Translations under genes and position numbers: made by a program
Source: Saprospiraceae bacterium
GTDB taxonomy: Bacteria; Bacteroidota; Bacteroidia; Chitinophagales; Saprospiraceae
Direction: 5' to 3'
Length of the DNA: 34,844 nucleotides
Assembly: GCA_027080725.1 (NCBI GenBank)
Contig: JALWRC010000104.1
Location: forward strand, 1-34,844
In this document: positions 16,583 through 24,182 of the stretch, one piece after another
How positions within the stretch are numbered: the stretch's first letter is position 1
Layout: each line of letters begins with the position of its first letter
Notes under the pieces: generated by a model
Told to the model about the DNA's origin: nothing
Databases searched by the model: none
The model's input: only the letters and a program-made list of their open reading frames with translations

Positions 16583-17576
16583 TCTTACTGACGAAGACAG
16601 GTTTGCAGTTTTTCGATTGCCCGGCCGGCAGCAGGTTGAGATGTATTTGTCTGAAGCCGTCTTAAGCGTTCCTTTTGAGGATGCGCACCTCAAAGAGAAA
16701 GGGTACGTAGTATTTCCGTTTTTAGCGGAGGAGAATTCCTTTTTTATCGCTGCAGACCATCATTATATAAACCCGGAATGGAGCTTTATATCCGGAGAGA
16801 AGGGGGCGATTTTAAGCATGTCTCAAAGCGATTATCTTAAAATGATTGAAGGGGGAATTGACGCGCTTTCCAGCGACTTTCCAAAAGTTATCTTGTCCAG
16901 GCAAATGCTTGTTGAGGTCAAAGAAAAGAACGTCACCAAGGTCTTTAATAAATTAGTCAAGAAATATCCGGATGCTTTTGTCTTTTTATGGCATTTGCCG
17001 GAGACCGGTACTTGGGTGGGGGCGAGTCCCGAGCCATTGTTGACCAGTGAGGGACAATGTGCATTCCTGTCTGTCGCTCTTGCGGGAACCAAGCCCATAC
17101 GACAAACCTCCGCAGAATGGGGCGCTAAAGAGGTCGATGAACATCAATGGGTGGTACATTTTATTGAGGACAGGCTTGATACACTGAGACTCCCCTTTTC
17201 AAAAGGGAAAATGCATACCGTGAATGCGGGGAATGTACAGCATTTGAGAACAGATTTCCGGTACAAGACCTCCGATCCGGGACAGGTGATCCGGGCATTG
17301 CATCCTACACCGGCGGTATGTGGCCTTCCACGTGATGAGGCACTTCGTCTTATTGGCCAACTTGAGCCTTATCAGAGAAGATATTATACCGGTTTTTCAG
17401 GGCCTGTGGGCCAACAAATTCATCTCTTCGTTACATTGAGATGCATGCAGTGGTTCGATGGGCAGGTATGCCTATACATTGGAGGGGGAATTACACGACA
17501 GTCCATTCCCGAATATGAATGGGAAGAGACCAATTGGAAAGCTCAGACATTAAAAGATGTACTGCAAAAAGTTTAA
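16575..17576 (+). CDS. menF: Isochorismate synthase
   Basis: A 333-residue chorismate-utilising enzyme that makes isochorismate, the first step of menaquinone synthesis. Family marks are VILSRQM, SPEPLLTSEG, VALAGTKP, HPTPAVCGLPRDEA and YYTGFSGPVG, with the chorismate-binding Glu residues in the C-terminal half. The start is set at the ATG at 16575; a TTG one codon upstream is possible. It overlaps menE by 8 bases, so the two are translationally coupled. The sister enzymes of anthranilate and salicylate synthesis are less likely given the menE neighbour. menD, menB, menC and menA are not in the window. Confidence 0.9.
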   Translation: MINLTDEDRFAVFRLPGRQQVEMYLSEAVLSVPFEDAHLKEKGYVVFPFLAEENSFFIAADHHYINPEWSFISGEKGAILSMSQSDYLKMIEGGIDALSSDFPKVILSRQMLVEVKEKNVTKVFNKLVKKYPDAFVFLWHLPETGTWVGASPEPLLTSEGQCAFLSVALAGTKPIRQTSAEWGAKEVDEHQWVVHFIEDRLDTLRLPFSKGKMHTVNAGNVQHLRTDFRYKTSDPGQVIRALHPTPAVCGLPRDEALRLIGQLEPYQRRYYTGFSGPVGQQIHLFVTLRCMQWFDGQVCLYIGGGITRQSIPEYEWEETNWKAQTLKDVLQKV

Positions 17577-17797
17577 GCACTTTTCTCGTCCTTGGCAGAA
17601 GGAGCTTTTTCTTCGACTTCTTTCATGCCTGCTTTAATTTCAGATTCGATCGAAGATCTGGCATTGTTAAATTCCCGGATGCCTTTACCCAAGCCCTTGG
17701 CTAATTCCGGGATTTTCTTCCCGCCAAACATGAGCAGGACAACAAAGAAAATAAGCATCAGTTCCATCCCGCCGGGTAAAGAAAATAGACTAATCAT
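17573..17797 (-). CDS. tatA: Sec-independent translocase subunit TatA
   Basis: A 74-residue protein with one N-terminal membrane helix (residues about 8-24), the hinge FGGKKIPELAKGLGKGIREF, then an amphipathic helix and a charged tail, as in TatA/TatE. It forms the pore of the twin-arginine pathway, which exports folded proteins. Its stop codon and that of menF share the four bases TTAA (17573-17576) in tail-to-tail orientation. tatC is not in the window. One likely Tat substrate, the DUF1501 protein, is about 5 kb away. Confidence 0.95.
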   Translation of the reverse strand: MISLFSLPGGMELMLIFFVVLLMFGGKKIPELAKGLGKGIREFNNARSSIESEIKAGMKEVEEKAPSAKDEKSA

Positions 17798-17971
17798 ATG
17801 GTTTACTTTTTATATTGAATACAAATATACGTCAAATATTGAATTATATTAAGAACCCCTCAATTTACTGAAAGTTGAGCTTGTCGACAAAAAAACTTTT
17901 CGGAAGGTACTTTAGATTTAGTTTTGATGAAGTTCATATGAAAAGGTTTAACTCTTGTTATGCGAGCACCT

Positions 17972-18014
17972 AAAGCCCTCCTTACTCCATATAAAGTCGT
18001 ATGGCCGGGCTTTT
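17972..18014 (+). terminator. Nested hairpin followed by T residues
   Basis: AAAGCCC (17972-17978) pairs with GGGCTTT (18007-18013), and inside the loop CCATA (17987-17991) pairs with TATGG (18000-18004). Four T residues form the end. It has terminator form but no gene ends directly before it on the plus strand, so it may be a relic. Confidence 0.4.
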
Positions 18015-18145
18015 ACCCTATCTATTATAGTTTTTAGTGATTAGGTTATCCAGGGGAGGTTTCGTAAAACATACGTTTTGAAGTGGAGATTGGTTGAACT
18101 CGTGCGAAAAATTTATGTTATTATTAGTAACCTTTACCTTATCTC

Positions 18146-18190
18146 TAGTGCTTGCCAGAAAGCTGTCAAGTTTTATGAAATGAAAGATTT
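18146..18190 (+). repeat. Dispersed 45-base repeat, copy A
   Basis: This segment aligns without gaps to 33615-33659, with 37 of 45 bases identical. Key blocks are TAGTG, CCAGAAA, TTTTAT and AAATGAAAGATTT. Both copies lie in AT-rich spacers without genes. Confidence 0.65.
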
Positions 18191-18252
18191 CGAAGAATTT
18201 TCTAGCGGGCACTATCCATTAAGGTCATTACAAAAAAGTCTAAAATCCATTT

Positions 18253-18768
18253 ATGGCGGGTACAGATAACCAAATGGTCGGGATATTAACTTCTTCTTTC
18301 GAACAATTTGTCTGTGAGGAATCCATCCCACGCATCGTCCAATGCCTTTCGATATTGGAGCCGAATCAATTATGGAAGCGCCCCCACAAGAATAGCAACA
18401 GTATAGGGCATTTGATCTTGCACTTAGAGGGCAACGCCAAGCAATACATACTCTCCGGTGTCGGGGGTGCACCGGACCATAGAAAGAGGAAATTGGAGTT
18501 CGAAACAACACAGTTTTTGTCAAAAGCGGAATTGAAATCGCGTTTGGAGCGCTTATCCAAAGCGATGAAGCAGGTACTTAAGGGGCTCCGGCCTGAAGAT
18601 TTGATAACGGAGAAGAAGGTCCAAATCTATCATATGTCCGTTATGAAAATGATGCTACATGTTATGGAACACTTTAGCTATCACACCGGACAAATCGTCT
18701 TTTATACTAAATTATTGACAGAGGCAGATATGAAATTTTATGACGATGCCCAATTAAATCATCCATAA
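18253..18768 (+). CDS. DinB-like (DUF1572-type) metal-binding protein
   Basis: A 171-residue four-helix protein of the DinB/YfiT-like superfamily. Candidate metal ligands are H53 or H57 (IGHLILHLEGN) and H136, H140 and H144 (LHVMEHFSYHTGQI), matching the His triad of the family. Members are often thiol-dependent transferases (bacillithiol or mycothiol S-transferases) or of unknown role; the true reaction here cannot be told. It ends one base before the ATG of the CDF exporter, so the two are co-transcribed, which hints at a link to metal or toxin stress. Confidence 0.85.
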   Translation: MAGTDNQMVGILTSSFEQFVCEESIPRIVQCLSILEPNQLWKRPHKNSNSIGHLILHLEGNAKQYILSGVGGAPDHRKRKLEFETTQFLSKAELKSRLERLSKAMKQVLKGLRPEDLITEKKVQIYHMSVMKMMLHVMEHFSYHTGQIVFYTKLLTEADMKFYDDAQLNHP

Positions 18769-18769
18769 T

Positions 18770-19684
18770 ATGTCACACGATCATAATCATAGCCATAGTC
18801 ATGGGGCTGTTCCCGACAAGATCAATCTGGCCTTTGGTATCGGAATCGGTCTCAATTTGCTTTTTACGGTTATCGAGTTTGGAGTGGGGTGGTGGAAAGG
18901 CTCTTTGGCTTTGATGTCGGATGCCGGGCACAACTTGACGGATGTTGGGACATTGGTCATCTCTCTGATTGGGATGCGACTCGCCGCCGTATCTGTTACA
19001 AAGCGATATACTTATGGTTATAAGAAAGCCACCATTCTAGCATCCTTAATCAATGCAGTCATCCTGTTGGTACTTGTGATTTTTATTGTTATCGAAGCCA
19101 TAGGCAGGATTAAGGCCCCTCAACCGGTACCCGGATTGCCGGTTATGATTGTGGCAGCCGTAGGGATTGTGATTAACACGGTATCGGCATTTTTGTTTTT
19201 CAAGGACAAGGAGAAGGATATTAACATCAAAGGCGCCTACTTGCATTTGATTGCGGATGCGGCTGTTTCCTTAGGAGTAGTGGTGTCCGGCGCCGTCATT
19301 TACTATACCGGTTGGAGTTTGATGGATCCTTTGATAAGCATACTTATCGTCATATTTATTCTTGCTTCTTCGTGGTCTTTGTTCAGAGAGAGCCTTCGGT
19401 TGATAATTGATGCAGTACCTAAGCGCATTGACTACGAAGCGGTGATGGATGTCTTTGAGCAAGAGTCCGAGTTGGAGGATGTCCACCATGTGCACATTTG
19501 GCCGATTAGTTCTACCAGTGTAGCGATTACAGCGCACTTGATTCCGACCTCTCCACTCAGCCAGGAGGATGCGCAGTCACTGGTGTGCCGCATCAAACAC
19601 GCATTGGAAGACTTGCACATTGACCACGCTACCTTAGAGTTGGAGTATGACTCGGATAAATGTGAGGGGTGTTCTTGTGAGTGA
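18770..19684 (+). CDS. Cation diffusion facilitator, zinc/cobalt/cadmium exporter
   Basis: A 304-residue membrane exporter of the CDF family, CzcD/ZitB type. The N-terminus is His-rich (SHDHNHSHSHG). Six membrane helices follow. The zinc site residues H54/D58 (DAGHNLTD) and H159/D163 (HLIADAAVS) give the H-x3-D pattern typical of Zn2+ transporters. A cytoplasmic C-terminal domain with VHHVHIWPI comes from about residue 200, and the last residues hold CEGCSC, a possible extra metal site. It exports divalent metal in exchange for protons. It is one base downstream of the DinB-like gene. Confidence 0.93.
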   Translation: MSHDHNHSHSHGAVPDKINLAFGIGIGLNLLFTVIEFGVGWWKGSLALMSDAGHNLTDVGTLVISLIGMRLAAVSVTKRYTYGYKKATILASLINAVILLVLVIFIVIEAIGRIKAPQPVPGLPVMIVAAVGIVINTVSAFLFFKDKEKDINIKGAYLHLIADAAVSLGVVVSGAVIYYTGWSLMDPLISILIVIFILASSWSLFRESLRLIIDAVPKRIDYEAVMDVFEQESELEDVHHVHIWPISSTSVAITAHLIPTSPLSQEDAQSLVCRIKHALEDLHIDHATLELEYDSDKCEGCSCE

Positions 19685-19733
19685 TGCTGCATAGGGGGTA
19701 ATTATGTGATGCGTCCTTGCCGTACGCCCCAAT

Positions 19734-19760
19734 AATACACACCTAAATACAGTGTGTTAC
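19734..19760 (+). repeat. Direct repeat, left copy
   Basis: AATACACACCTAAATACA opens this copy. The right copy at 19976-20002 begins AATACACACTTAAATACA, so 17 of the first 18 bases agree; the last nine bases diverge. The copies are 242 bases apart. Confidence 0.65.
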
Positions 19761-19794
19761 AAACTGCACTTTTTTGATTTGAGAAACTGAAACA

Positions 19795-19849
19795 ATCCCG
19801 TAGGGATGTCATCTTTGTAGCCCTGTACAAGCGACAGCGAAGTGCAGGG
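19795..19849 (+). repeat. REP-like double hairpin
   Basis: ATCCC-GTA-GGGAT (19795-19807) is a small palindrome. It is followed by an 8-bp hairpin, CCCTGTAC (19821-19828) with GTGCAGGG (19842-19849), containing one G-U pair. Text of the form ATCCCGTAGGGATG..ATCTTTGTAGCCC is familiar to me from dispersed REP-type elements of Bacteroidota, but I could not check this. No RAYT transposase gene is in the window. Confidence 0.5.
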
Positions 19850-19975
19850 TTCATAAAAGCACCCAAAGCCGTTTTGGCGGTATTTTTGCCCGGCACAATG
19901 TTGTAATCACGTGAGAAGTGTTGTCTGCAAAAATAGTGACAAAACAATGCAAAGGCTCATTTTTGTGCATTTTGT

Positions 19976-20002
19976 AATACACACTTAAATACAACATGTT
20001 CC
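19976..20002 (+). repeat. Direct repeat, right copy
   Basis: Partner of 19734-19760. It ends 20 bases before the ndk -7 box, so it also covers the place where a -33 element would be expected. Confidence 0.65.
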
Positions 20003-20022
20003 TACGTAATCGTTTATTTTAT

Positions 20023-20030
20023 TACCTTTG
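20023..20030 (+). promoter_or_regulatory. Likely -7 box of ndk
   Basis: TACCTTTG matches TAnnTTTG, 36 bases before the ndk ATG at 20067. No clear TTG stands at 19-21 bases upstream; the direct repeat occupies that place. Confidence 0.55.
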
Positions 20031-20066
20031 CGCTCCTTTTTTTAATAAGAATAAAATGAATGAAAT

Positions 20067-20486
20067 ATGGCGACGAACAGAACTTTTACCATGATTAAAC
20101 CCGATGCCGTTAGAGCGGGAAATATCGGCAATATCCTGCAGATGATGAATGAGGCGGGATTTAAAATTATCGCAATGAAATTTACTAAATTGACAAAAGA
20201 GCAAGCAAGCGGATTCTATGCGGTGCATAAGGAGCGCCCTTTCTTTGGCGAATTGGTGGATTTTATGACTTCCGGACCAATTGTAGCCGCTATTCTCGAA
20301 AAAGATAATGCTGTTGCAGACTTTAGAACGTTTATCGGCGCGACCAATCCGGAAGAAGCGGCGGAAGGGACCGTTCGGGCGAAATACGGCTCCAATATGG
20401 GCGAGAATGCCGTACATGGCTCGGACAGTGACGAAAATGCCGAGATTGAATCCGCTTACTTCTTTTCGATGCTGGAGCGGTTTTAG
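20067..20486 (+). CDS. ndk: Nucleoside diphosphate kinase
   Basis: A 139-residue enzyme that transfers the gamma phosphate of ATP to nucleoside diphosphates through a phospho-histidine. The active-site H117 lies in NAVHGSDS, and the ATP-site residues K11 (IKPDAV) and R87 are in place. Length is exactly typical. It is a single-gene unit with its own promoter box and terminator. Confidence 0.97.
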   Translation: MATNRTFTMIKPDAVRAGNIGNILQMMNEAGFKIIAMKFTKLTKEQASGFYAVHKERPFFGELVDFMTSGPIVAAILEKDNAVADFRTFIGATNPEEAAEGTVRAKYGSNMGENAVHGSDSDENAEIESAYFFSMLERF

Positions 20487-20517
20487 AAGGGATTGAAGTT
20501 AGAATAGGAGATAATAT

Positions 20518-20545
20518 AAAGCCGGGGCATTGCTCCGGCTTTTTT
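20518..20545 (+). terminator. Intrinsic terminator of ndk
   Basis: AAAGCCGGGGC and GCTCCGGCTTT pair around ATT with one G-U pair, followed by a T-run. It begins 31 bases after the ndk stop codon. Confidence 0.9.
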
Positions 20546-20615
20546 ATTGGCTCATAAAAGCTTATGGTATAGTCGGTCGCGAGAATAATAATGTTTTCAC
20601 TTCCCCAATGGCCAA

Positions 20616-20627
20616 CCATTTCATACC
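20616..20627 (-). repeat. GGTATGAAATGG word (ndk-DUF1800 spacer)
   Basis: Exact minus-strand copy of the 12-mer, in the spacer after the ndk terminator. On the minus strand it continues TTGGCCATT and GGGGAAG, much like the flank of the copy at 33529-33540 (TTGGCTATT, then GTGGGGAG), so these two share a longer element. Confidence 0.7.
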
Positions 20628-20644
20628 TGATGTCGTATTAGGAG

Positions 20645-20652
20645 TATATTTG
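20645..20652 (+). promoter_or_regulatory. Candidate -7 box of the DUF1800-DUF1501 pair
   Basis: TATATTTG fits TAnnTTTG, 86 bases before the ATG at 20739. No TTG at proper spacing is seen, so this is a weak call. Confidence 0.35.
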
Positions 20653-20738
20653 ATTTGTCGGAGACATCAATGGGGCGTTAAACCTTAAGTCCTTCGCCCG
20701 GTCTAATCAATGTTTTTTTATCAATAAAACGTAATAAC

Positions 20739-22373
20739 ATGGCAACACAAACTGTTCTACTCAAGCAATCATCCCAAAGCGATGCCGGCAAGACAACAAT
20801 TGAAGGAGGGTTGACGAAATACTCCGGAACATGGAGTTGGAAAGAAGCGGCTCATCTCTTGAAACGAACCACTTTTGGCCCCACCTATCAGGAGATTAAG
20901 AAGAGTGTTACGGAAGGTCTTCAAAAGACGCTTGACGCATTATTCGCCCCCCAGCCGGCCCCTGCTTTGCCGATCAATTATTACTTCAAAGACGACCCTG
21001 AAGTTCCGATTGGTGAGACATGGGTGGGCAAACCGGTAACCCGGGATGTAAAAGGTCTTCTTCCTGCACGCAACGCCTCTCTAAGCACCTGGGCCATAGG
21101 TCAAATGGTGGATAAACCCATCAATGTGATAGAAAAACTCATCTTATTTTGGCACAATCACCTCGTAGTTTCCAATATCTTTTCCCCTGAAGTCAAATAC
21201 CAATATCTGCTCACCTTGCGCAAACATGCTTTGGGGGATTTTAAGCAGCTCATGAAGGACATCACCATCGACGCAGCGATGCTCGAATATCTCAATGGCA
21301 ATGAAAATACGGCCAAGTCCCCCAATGAAAATTATGCGAGAGAAGTGTTGGAGCTCTTCACAATCGGAAAGGGTCCGCTCATCGCTCCTGGAGATTATAC
21401 CAATTACACCGAAAATGATATTCAGGAACTGGCACGTGCTTTGACGGGATGGACGGTCAATCGGCGGAGAGGGATGGTGCAATTCAATTCCAGAAAACAC
21501 GATACCGGTACCAAGCAACTTTCCGGTCATTTTAACAATGCAACGATACCTAACCTCGGGGATAAGGAATATGAAAGGGTAATCGATATTATCTTTGAGC
21601 AAGATGAAGTCTCCCGCTTCCTCTGCCGTCAACTCTATATCTGGTATGTCAATTCAGCAATCACCGATGAAGTGGAAATGAATGTCATCGAGCCAATGGC
21701 AAAGATATTACGCGACAATAACTACCACGTAGCGCCGGCCTTGAGAGCCCTTCTGGAAAGTGAACATTTCTATGCCGAGTGCAATGTCGGAGTCATGGTC
21801 AAAAGCCCAATGGATTATACCTTTGAATTATTTAGGACAGGTAACGCTCCGGTCCCTAAAGAAACAGTTCAGAAGTACATACTTTGGAGTGTATTGGCTC
21901 GTGCCTTGAGGAACATGGAGCAAGCCATGTTCTTCCTTCCCAGTGTTGCCGGATGGCAAGCCTATTATCAAGAACCCGTATACTATCGATATTGGCTGAA
22001 CTCCATTTCTCTAAATCTTCGCAAAGATGTGAATGATGCGTTTGTAAAGGGAAAAGTCAGGGGAAGAGGCTTGAAAAAGGGTTATATGTTGGATTTACTC
22101 GGGTTGATCGAACAGTTTGACGCTCCGGAAAATCCCGATGCATTAATAAAGACCCTGGCCTCTTTGTTTATGTCCTATCCTCTGACTCAAGAGCAATACG
22201 ACTACCTCAAGTCAGAGGTGTTAATCCCCGGTCTGCCGGACTACGAATGGACCGAAGAATATGGAGACTATTTGGATGATCCGGCCAATGAAGACAAACG
22301 CAAAGCTGTTCTGGGTAGATTGCAAGCGGTGTTGCTCGTCCTTTTGAGTATGCCGGAGAATCAATTGATGTAG
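20739..22373 (+). CDS. DUF1800 family protein
   Basis: A 544-residue protein of the DUF1800 family. The N-terminal WSWKEAAHLLKRTTFGPTYQEI, the stretch VIEKLILFWHNHLVVSN, and NENYAREVLELFTIG are typical of the family, as are ELARALTGW and the C-terminal leaderless ending. Its biochemical function is not known. It is nearly always followed by a DUF1501 gene, as here, 57 bases downstream. Unlike many members it has no visible signal peptide, so either it stays in the cytoplasm or it leaves the cell bound to its partner. The latter is inference from the partner's Tat signal. Confidence 0.9.
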   Translation: MATQTVLLKQSSQSDAGKTTIEGGLTKYSGTWSWKEAAHLLKRTTFGPTYQEIKKSVTEGLQKTLDALFAPQPAPALPINYYFKDDPEVPIGETWVGKPVTRDVKGLLPARNASLSTWAIGQMVDKPINVIEKLILFWHNHLVVSNIFSPEVKYQYLLTLRKHALGDFKQLMKDITIDAAMLEYLNGNENTAKSPNENYAREVLELFTIGKGPLIAPGDYTNYTENDIQELARALTGWTVNRRRGMVQFNSRKHDTGTKQLSGHFNNATIPNLGDKEYERVIDIIFEQDEVSRFLCRQLYIWYVNSAITDEVEMNVIEPMAKILRDNNYHVAPALRALLESEHFYAECNVGVMVKSPMDYTFELFRTGNAPVPKETVQKYILWSVLARALRNMEQAMFFLPSVAGWQAYYQEPVYYRYWLNSISLNLRKDVNDAFVKGKVRGRGLKKGYMLDLLGLIEQFDAPENPDALIKTLASLFMSYPLTQEQYDYLKSEVLIPGLPDYEWTEEYGDYLDDPANEDKRKAVLGRLQAVLLVLLSMPENQLM

Positions 22374-22430
22374 CATGGATCTGCGAGCAACAGTACTTTT
22401 AAAATTTGTAGAAGACTAAAACTTATTAAA

Positions 22431-23990
22431 ATGAAAAGAAGAAATTTTATAAAATCGACTTCCCTGCTTACCTTGCCGATGTTCTTAAATGGTTTGAGTG
22501 TCTCAGCAATCGCCCGATCAGCTTTTGGCGGGATGTTTGGTGCGGACAATGATAAAGTGTTGGTCCTTGTCCAACTAAGAGGGGGCAATGACACGCTCAA
22601 TACGCTTATCCCTTTGGACCAATACTCTAATTTATCAAAGGCTCGCGCCAATATTTTGATTCCGGAATCAAAGGTGCTTTCGTTGCAAGACGGTGTAGGA
22701 TTGCATCCGGCAATGACAGAGATGCAAAACCTCTGGAAGGAGGGGCAGCTCAACATCATGCAGTCTGTCGGTTACCCAAATCAAAATAGATCCCATTTTC
22801 GTTCGACGGATATTTGGCAAACGGGATCTGCTGCAGATGTGGATGAAACAACGGGGTGGTTGGGTAGATATTTTGCGGTCAATGACCCGGATTATCCCAA
22901 CAATTACCCAACTCCTGAAAAACCCGATCCCTTTGCCGTGTCCATAGGCTCCACCGCCTCAGAAACCTGTCAAGGGCTTATCGCCAATTACAGTGTGGCA
23001 TTCAATGGCTCCGGACGCAGTGGAGAGCTGTTCGAAGGAGAGTGGGATTATATCCCTAATAATTGCTTCGGCAATGAGCTCGAGTATGTCAGAAGTACCA
23101 TCCGGCAAAGTAACGCCTATTCCAGCGTCCTGCAGGCTGCAATGGAAAAGGGCACCAACCTCTCTTCCAAATATCAGGATGACAATACCCTTGCACGAAG
23201 TTTGAAGATCGTGGCCAATCTAATATCAGGTGGACTGAAGTCCAAAGTGTATGTCGTTAATCTGGGTGGATTTGATACCCACTCTGCACAGGTAGACAGT
23301 TCGGATGTTACCCAAGGGACGCATGCAAACCTTTGGAAAACCGTGTCCGATGCGATTGGCGCCTTCCAAGATGACCTCAACCTTCAGGGGCTTGGTGAAA
23401 GGGTGGTCGGGTTGACGTATTCGGAGTTTGGCCGGCGCATAAAGTCCAACGCCAGTCTCGGAACAGACCATGGTGATGCTGTAGCATTGTTTGCCTTTGG
23501 TACCTGTATCAACCCAACTATTTTAGGGCACAATCCTGAAATCAGCGATAATGTTGGTCGTGGAGAGTCCGTTCCCTTACAGTTCGATTTTCGCTCGATT
23601 TACGGGTCTGTGTTGATGGATTGGTTTGATGTGGGAGAGGACCAGGTGAAATCCCTCCTTTATGAAGACTTCCAGTACGTCCCGGTGATCAAGGGATGTA
23701 CTCCTACAGCGACGGACGATCCGGTAATTACTCTCGCTCCTTTTGAGATGGATATTTCGCCCAATCCGGCCAATAACTATGCAAAATTGACCTTTGAGAC
23801 GGAGGAGGGCTTTGTGCGGATAAGCCTGATTAACGAATTGGGAGGTGAGTTGGATGTTCTTGCTGCTAAAAAATTCTCAGCAGGCAAACACCAGTTGACC
23901 CTTCCTCTGCATCGCTATCCGGCAGGTATCTATTTTGTGCGATTGAATAGTGACAAGCGACAGAGTACCAAGCGTTTTGTGAAGATATAG
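22431..23990 (+). CDS. DUF1501 family protein with Tat signal and T9SS sorting domain
   Basis: A 519-residue secreted protein. The N-terminus MKRRNFIKSTS has a twin-arginine motif (R3, R4, F6, K8) followed by a hydrophobic segment, so Tat export is likely. Residues about 45-430 are the DUF1501 domain, a sulfatase/alkaline phosphatase-like fold by family knowledge, with QLRGGNDTLNTLIP, GGFDTHSAQ and YSEFGRRIKSN. Residues about 437-519 are a type A T9SS C-terminal domain (ISPNPANN, then LPAGIYFVRL-like YPAGIYFVRL and the ending KRFVKI). It is co-transcribed with DUF1800. The predicted place is the outer surface or medium. Confidence 0.92.
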   Translation: MKRRNFIKSTSLLTLPMFLNGLSVSAIARSAFGGMFGADNDKVLVLVQLRGGNDTLNTLIPLDQYSNLSKARANILIPESKVLSLQDGVGLHPAMTEMQNLWKEGQLNIMQSVGYPNQNRSHFRSTDIWQTGSAADVDETTGWLGRYFAVNDPDYPNNYPTPEKPDPFAVSIGSTASETCQGLIANYSVAFNGSGRSGELFEGEWDYIPNNCFGNELEYVRSTIRQSNAYSSVLQAAMEKGTNLSSKYQDDNTLARSLKIVANLISGGLKSKVYVVNLGGFDTHSAQVDSSDVTQGTHANLWKTVSDAIGAFQDDLNLQGLGERVVGLTYSEFGRRIKSNASLGTDHGDAVALFAFGTCINPTILGHNPEISDNVGRGESVPLQFDFRSIYGSVLMDWFDVGEDQVKSLLYEDFQYVPVIKGCTPTATDDPVITLAPFEMDISPNPANNYAKLTFETEEGFVRISLINELGGELDVLAAKKFSAGKHQLTLPLHRYPAGIYFVRLNSDKRQSTKRFVKI

Positions 23991-24061
23991 ACAGTCATTT
24001 TTTTCTTGGAGCATTAGGTAATTTCTCATAATTGTTGGATGATGTGGAGGCACTCATTCAG

Positions 24062-24090
24062 AAAAGAGCATCTCATTGAGGTGCTCTTTT
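24062..24090 (+). terminator. Intrinsic terminator after the DUF1501 gene
   Basis: AAAAGAGCATCTC (24062-24074) pairs with GAGGTGCTCTTTT (24078-24090) around ATT, with one G-U pair and T residues after it. Confidence 0.88.
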
Positions 24091-24120
24091 TATTTGATAA
24101 AGAGATTATAGCGATGGGGT

Positions 24121-24132
24121 AGTATGAAATCG
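24121..24132 (+). repeat. Variant of the repeated word, AGTATGAAATCG
   Basis: One-base variant of RGTATGAAATGG. Its flank continues TAGACACTA, close to TAGACAATA beside the copy at 33276-33287. It lies between the terminator and the reductase promoter. Confidence 0.5.
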
Positions 24133-24155
24133 TAGACACTAAGCTATATTTTCCA

Positions 24156-24163
24156 TACCTTTG
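24156..24163 (+). promoter_or_regulatory. Likely -7 box of the reductase-TetR pair
   Basis: TACCTTTG matches TAnnTTTG, 19 bases before the ATG at 24183. A leader of about a dozen bases would result. No clean TTG is seen at the -33 place. Confidence 0.55.
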
Positions 24164-24182
24164 CGAACAAACAATCGTTCGT

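Larger units (their letters stand above)
17798..18252. other. 455-base spacer with hairpin and dispersed repeat
   Basis: This AT-rich stretch carries the upstream region of tatA (a TATATTTG -7 box on the minus strand at 17829-17822), a nested hairpin at 17972-18014, and one copy of a 45-base dispersed repeat (18146-18190). Short open frames here have no recognisable content. It looks like decayed DNA rather than a gene. Confidence 0.6.
19685..20066. other. 382-base spacer with direct repeats and a REP-like element
   Basis: No gene is seen here. The spacer holds two near-direct repeats (19734-19760 and 19976-20002) that bracket a REP-like double hairpin (19795-19849), and the ndk promoter box (20023-20030). 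Confidence 0.65.

Noticed and set aside
18018-18269. Short frames on both strands of the tatA-DinB spacer, considered as transposase fragments
   Set aside because: No transposase motif, inverted terminal repeats or target duplication is visible; only the dispersed repeat is supported.
19821-19849. Hairpin considered as part of a tRNA gene
   Set aside because: No acceptor stem, anticodon arm or T-arm consensus can be arranged around it.
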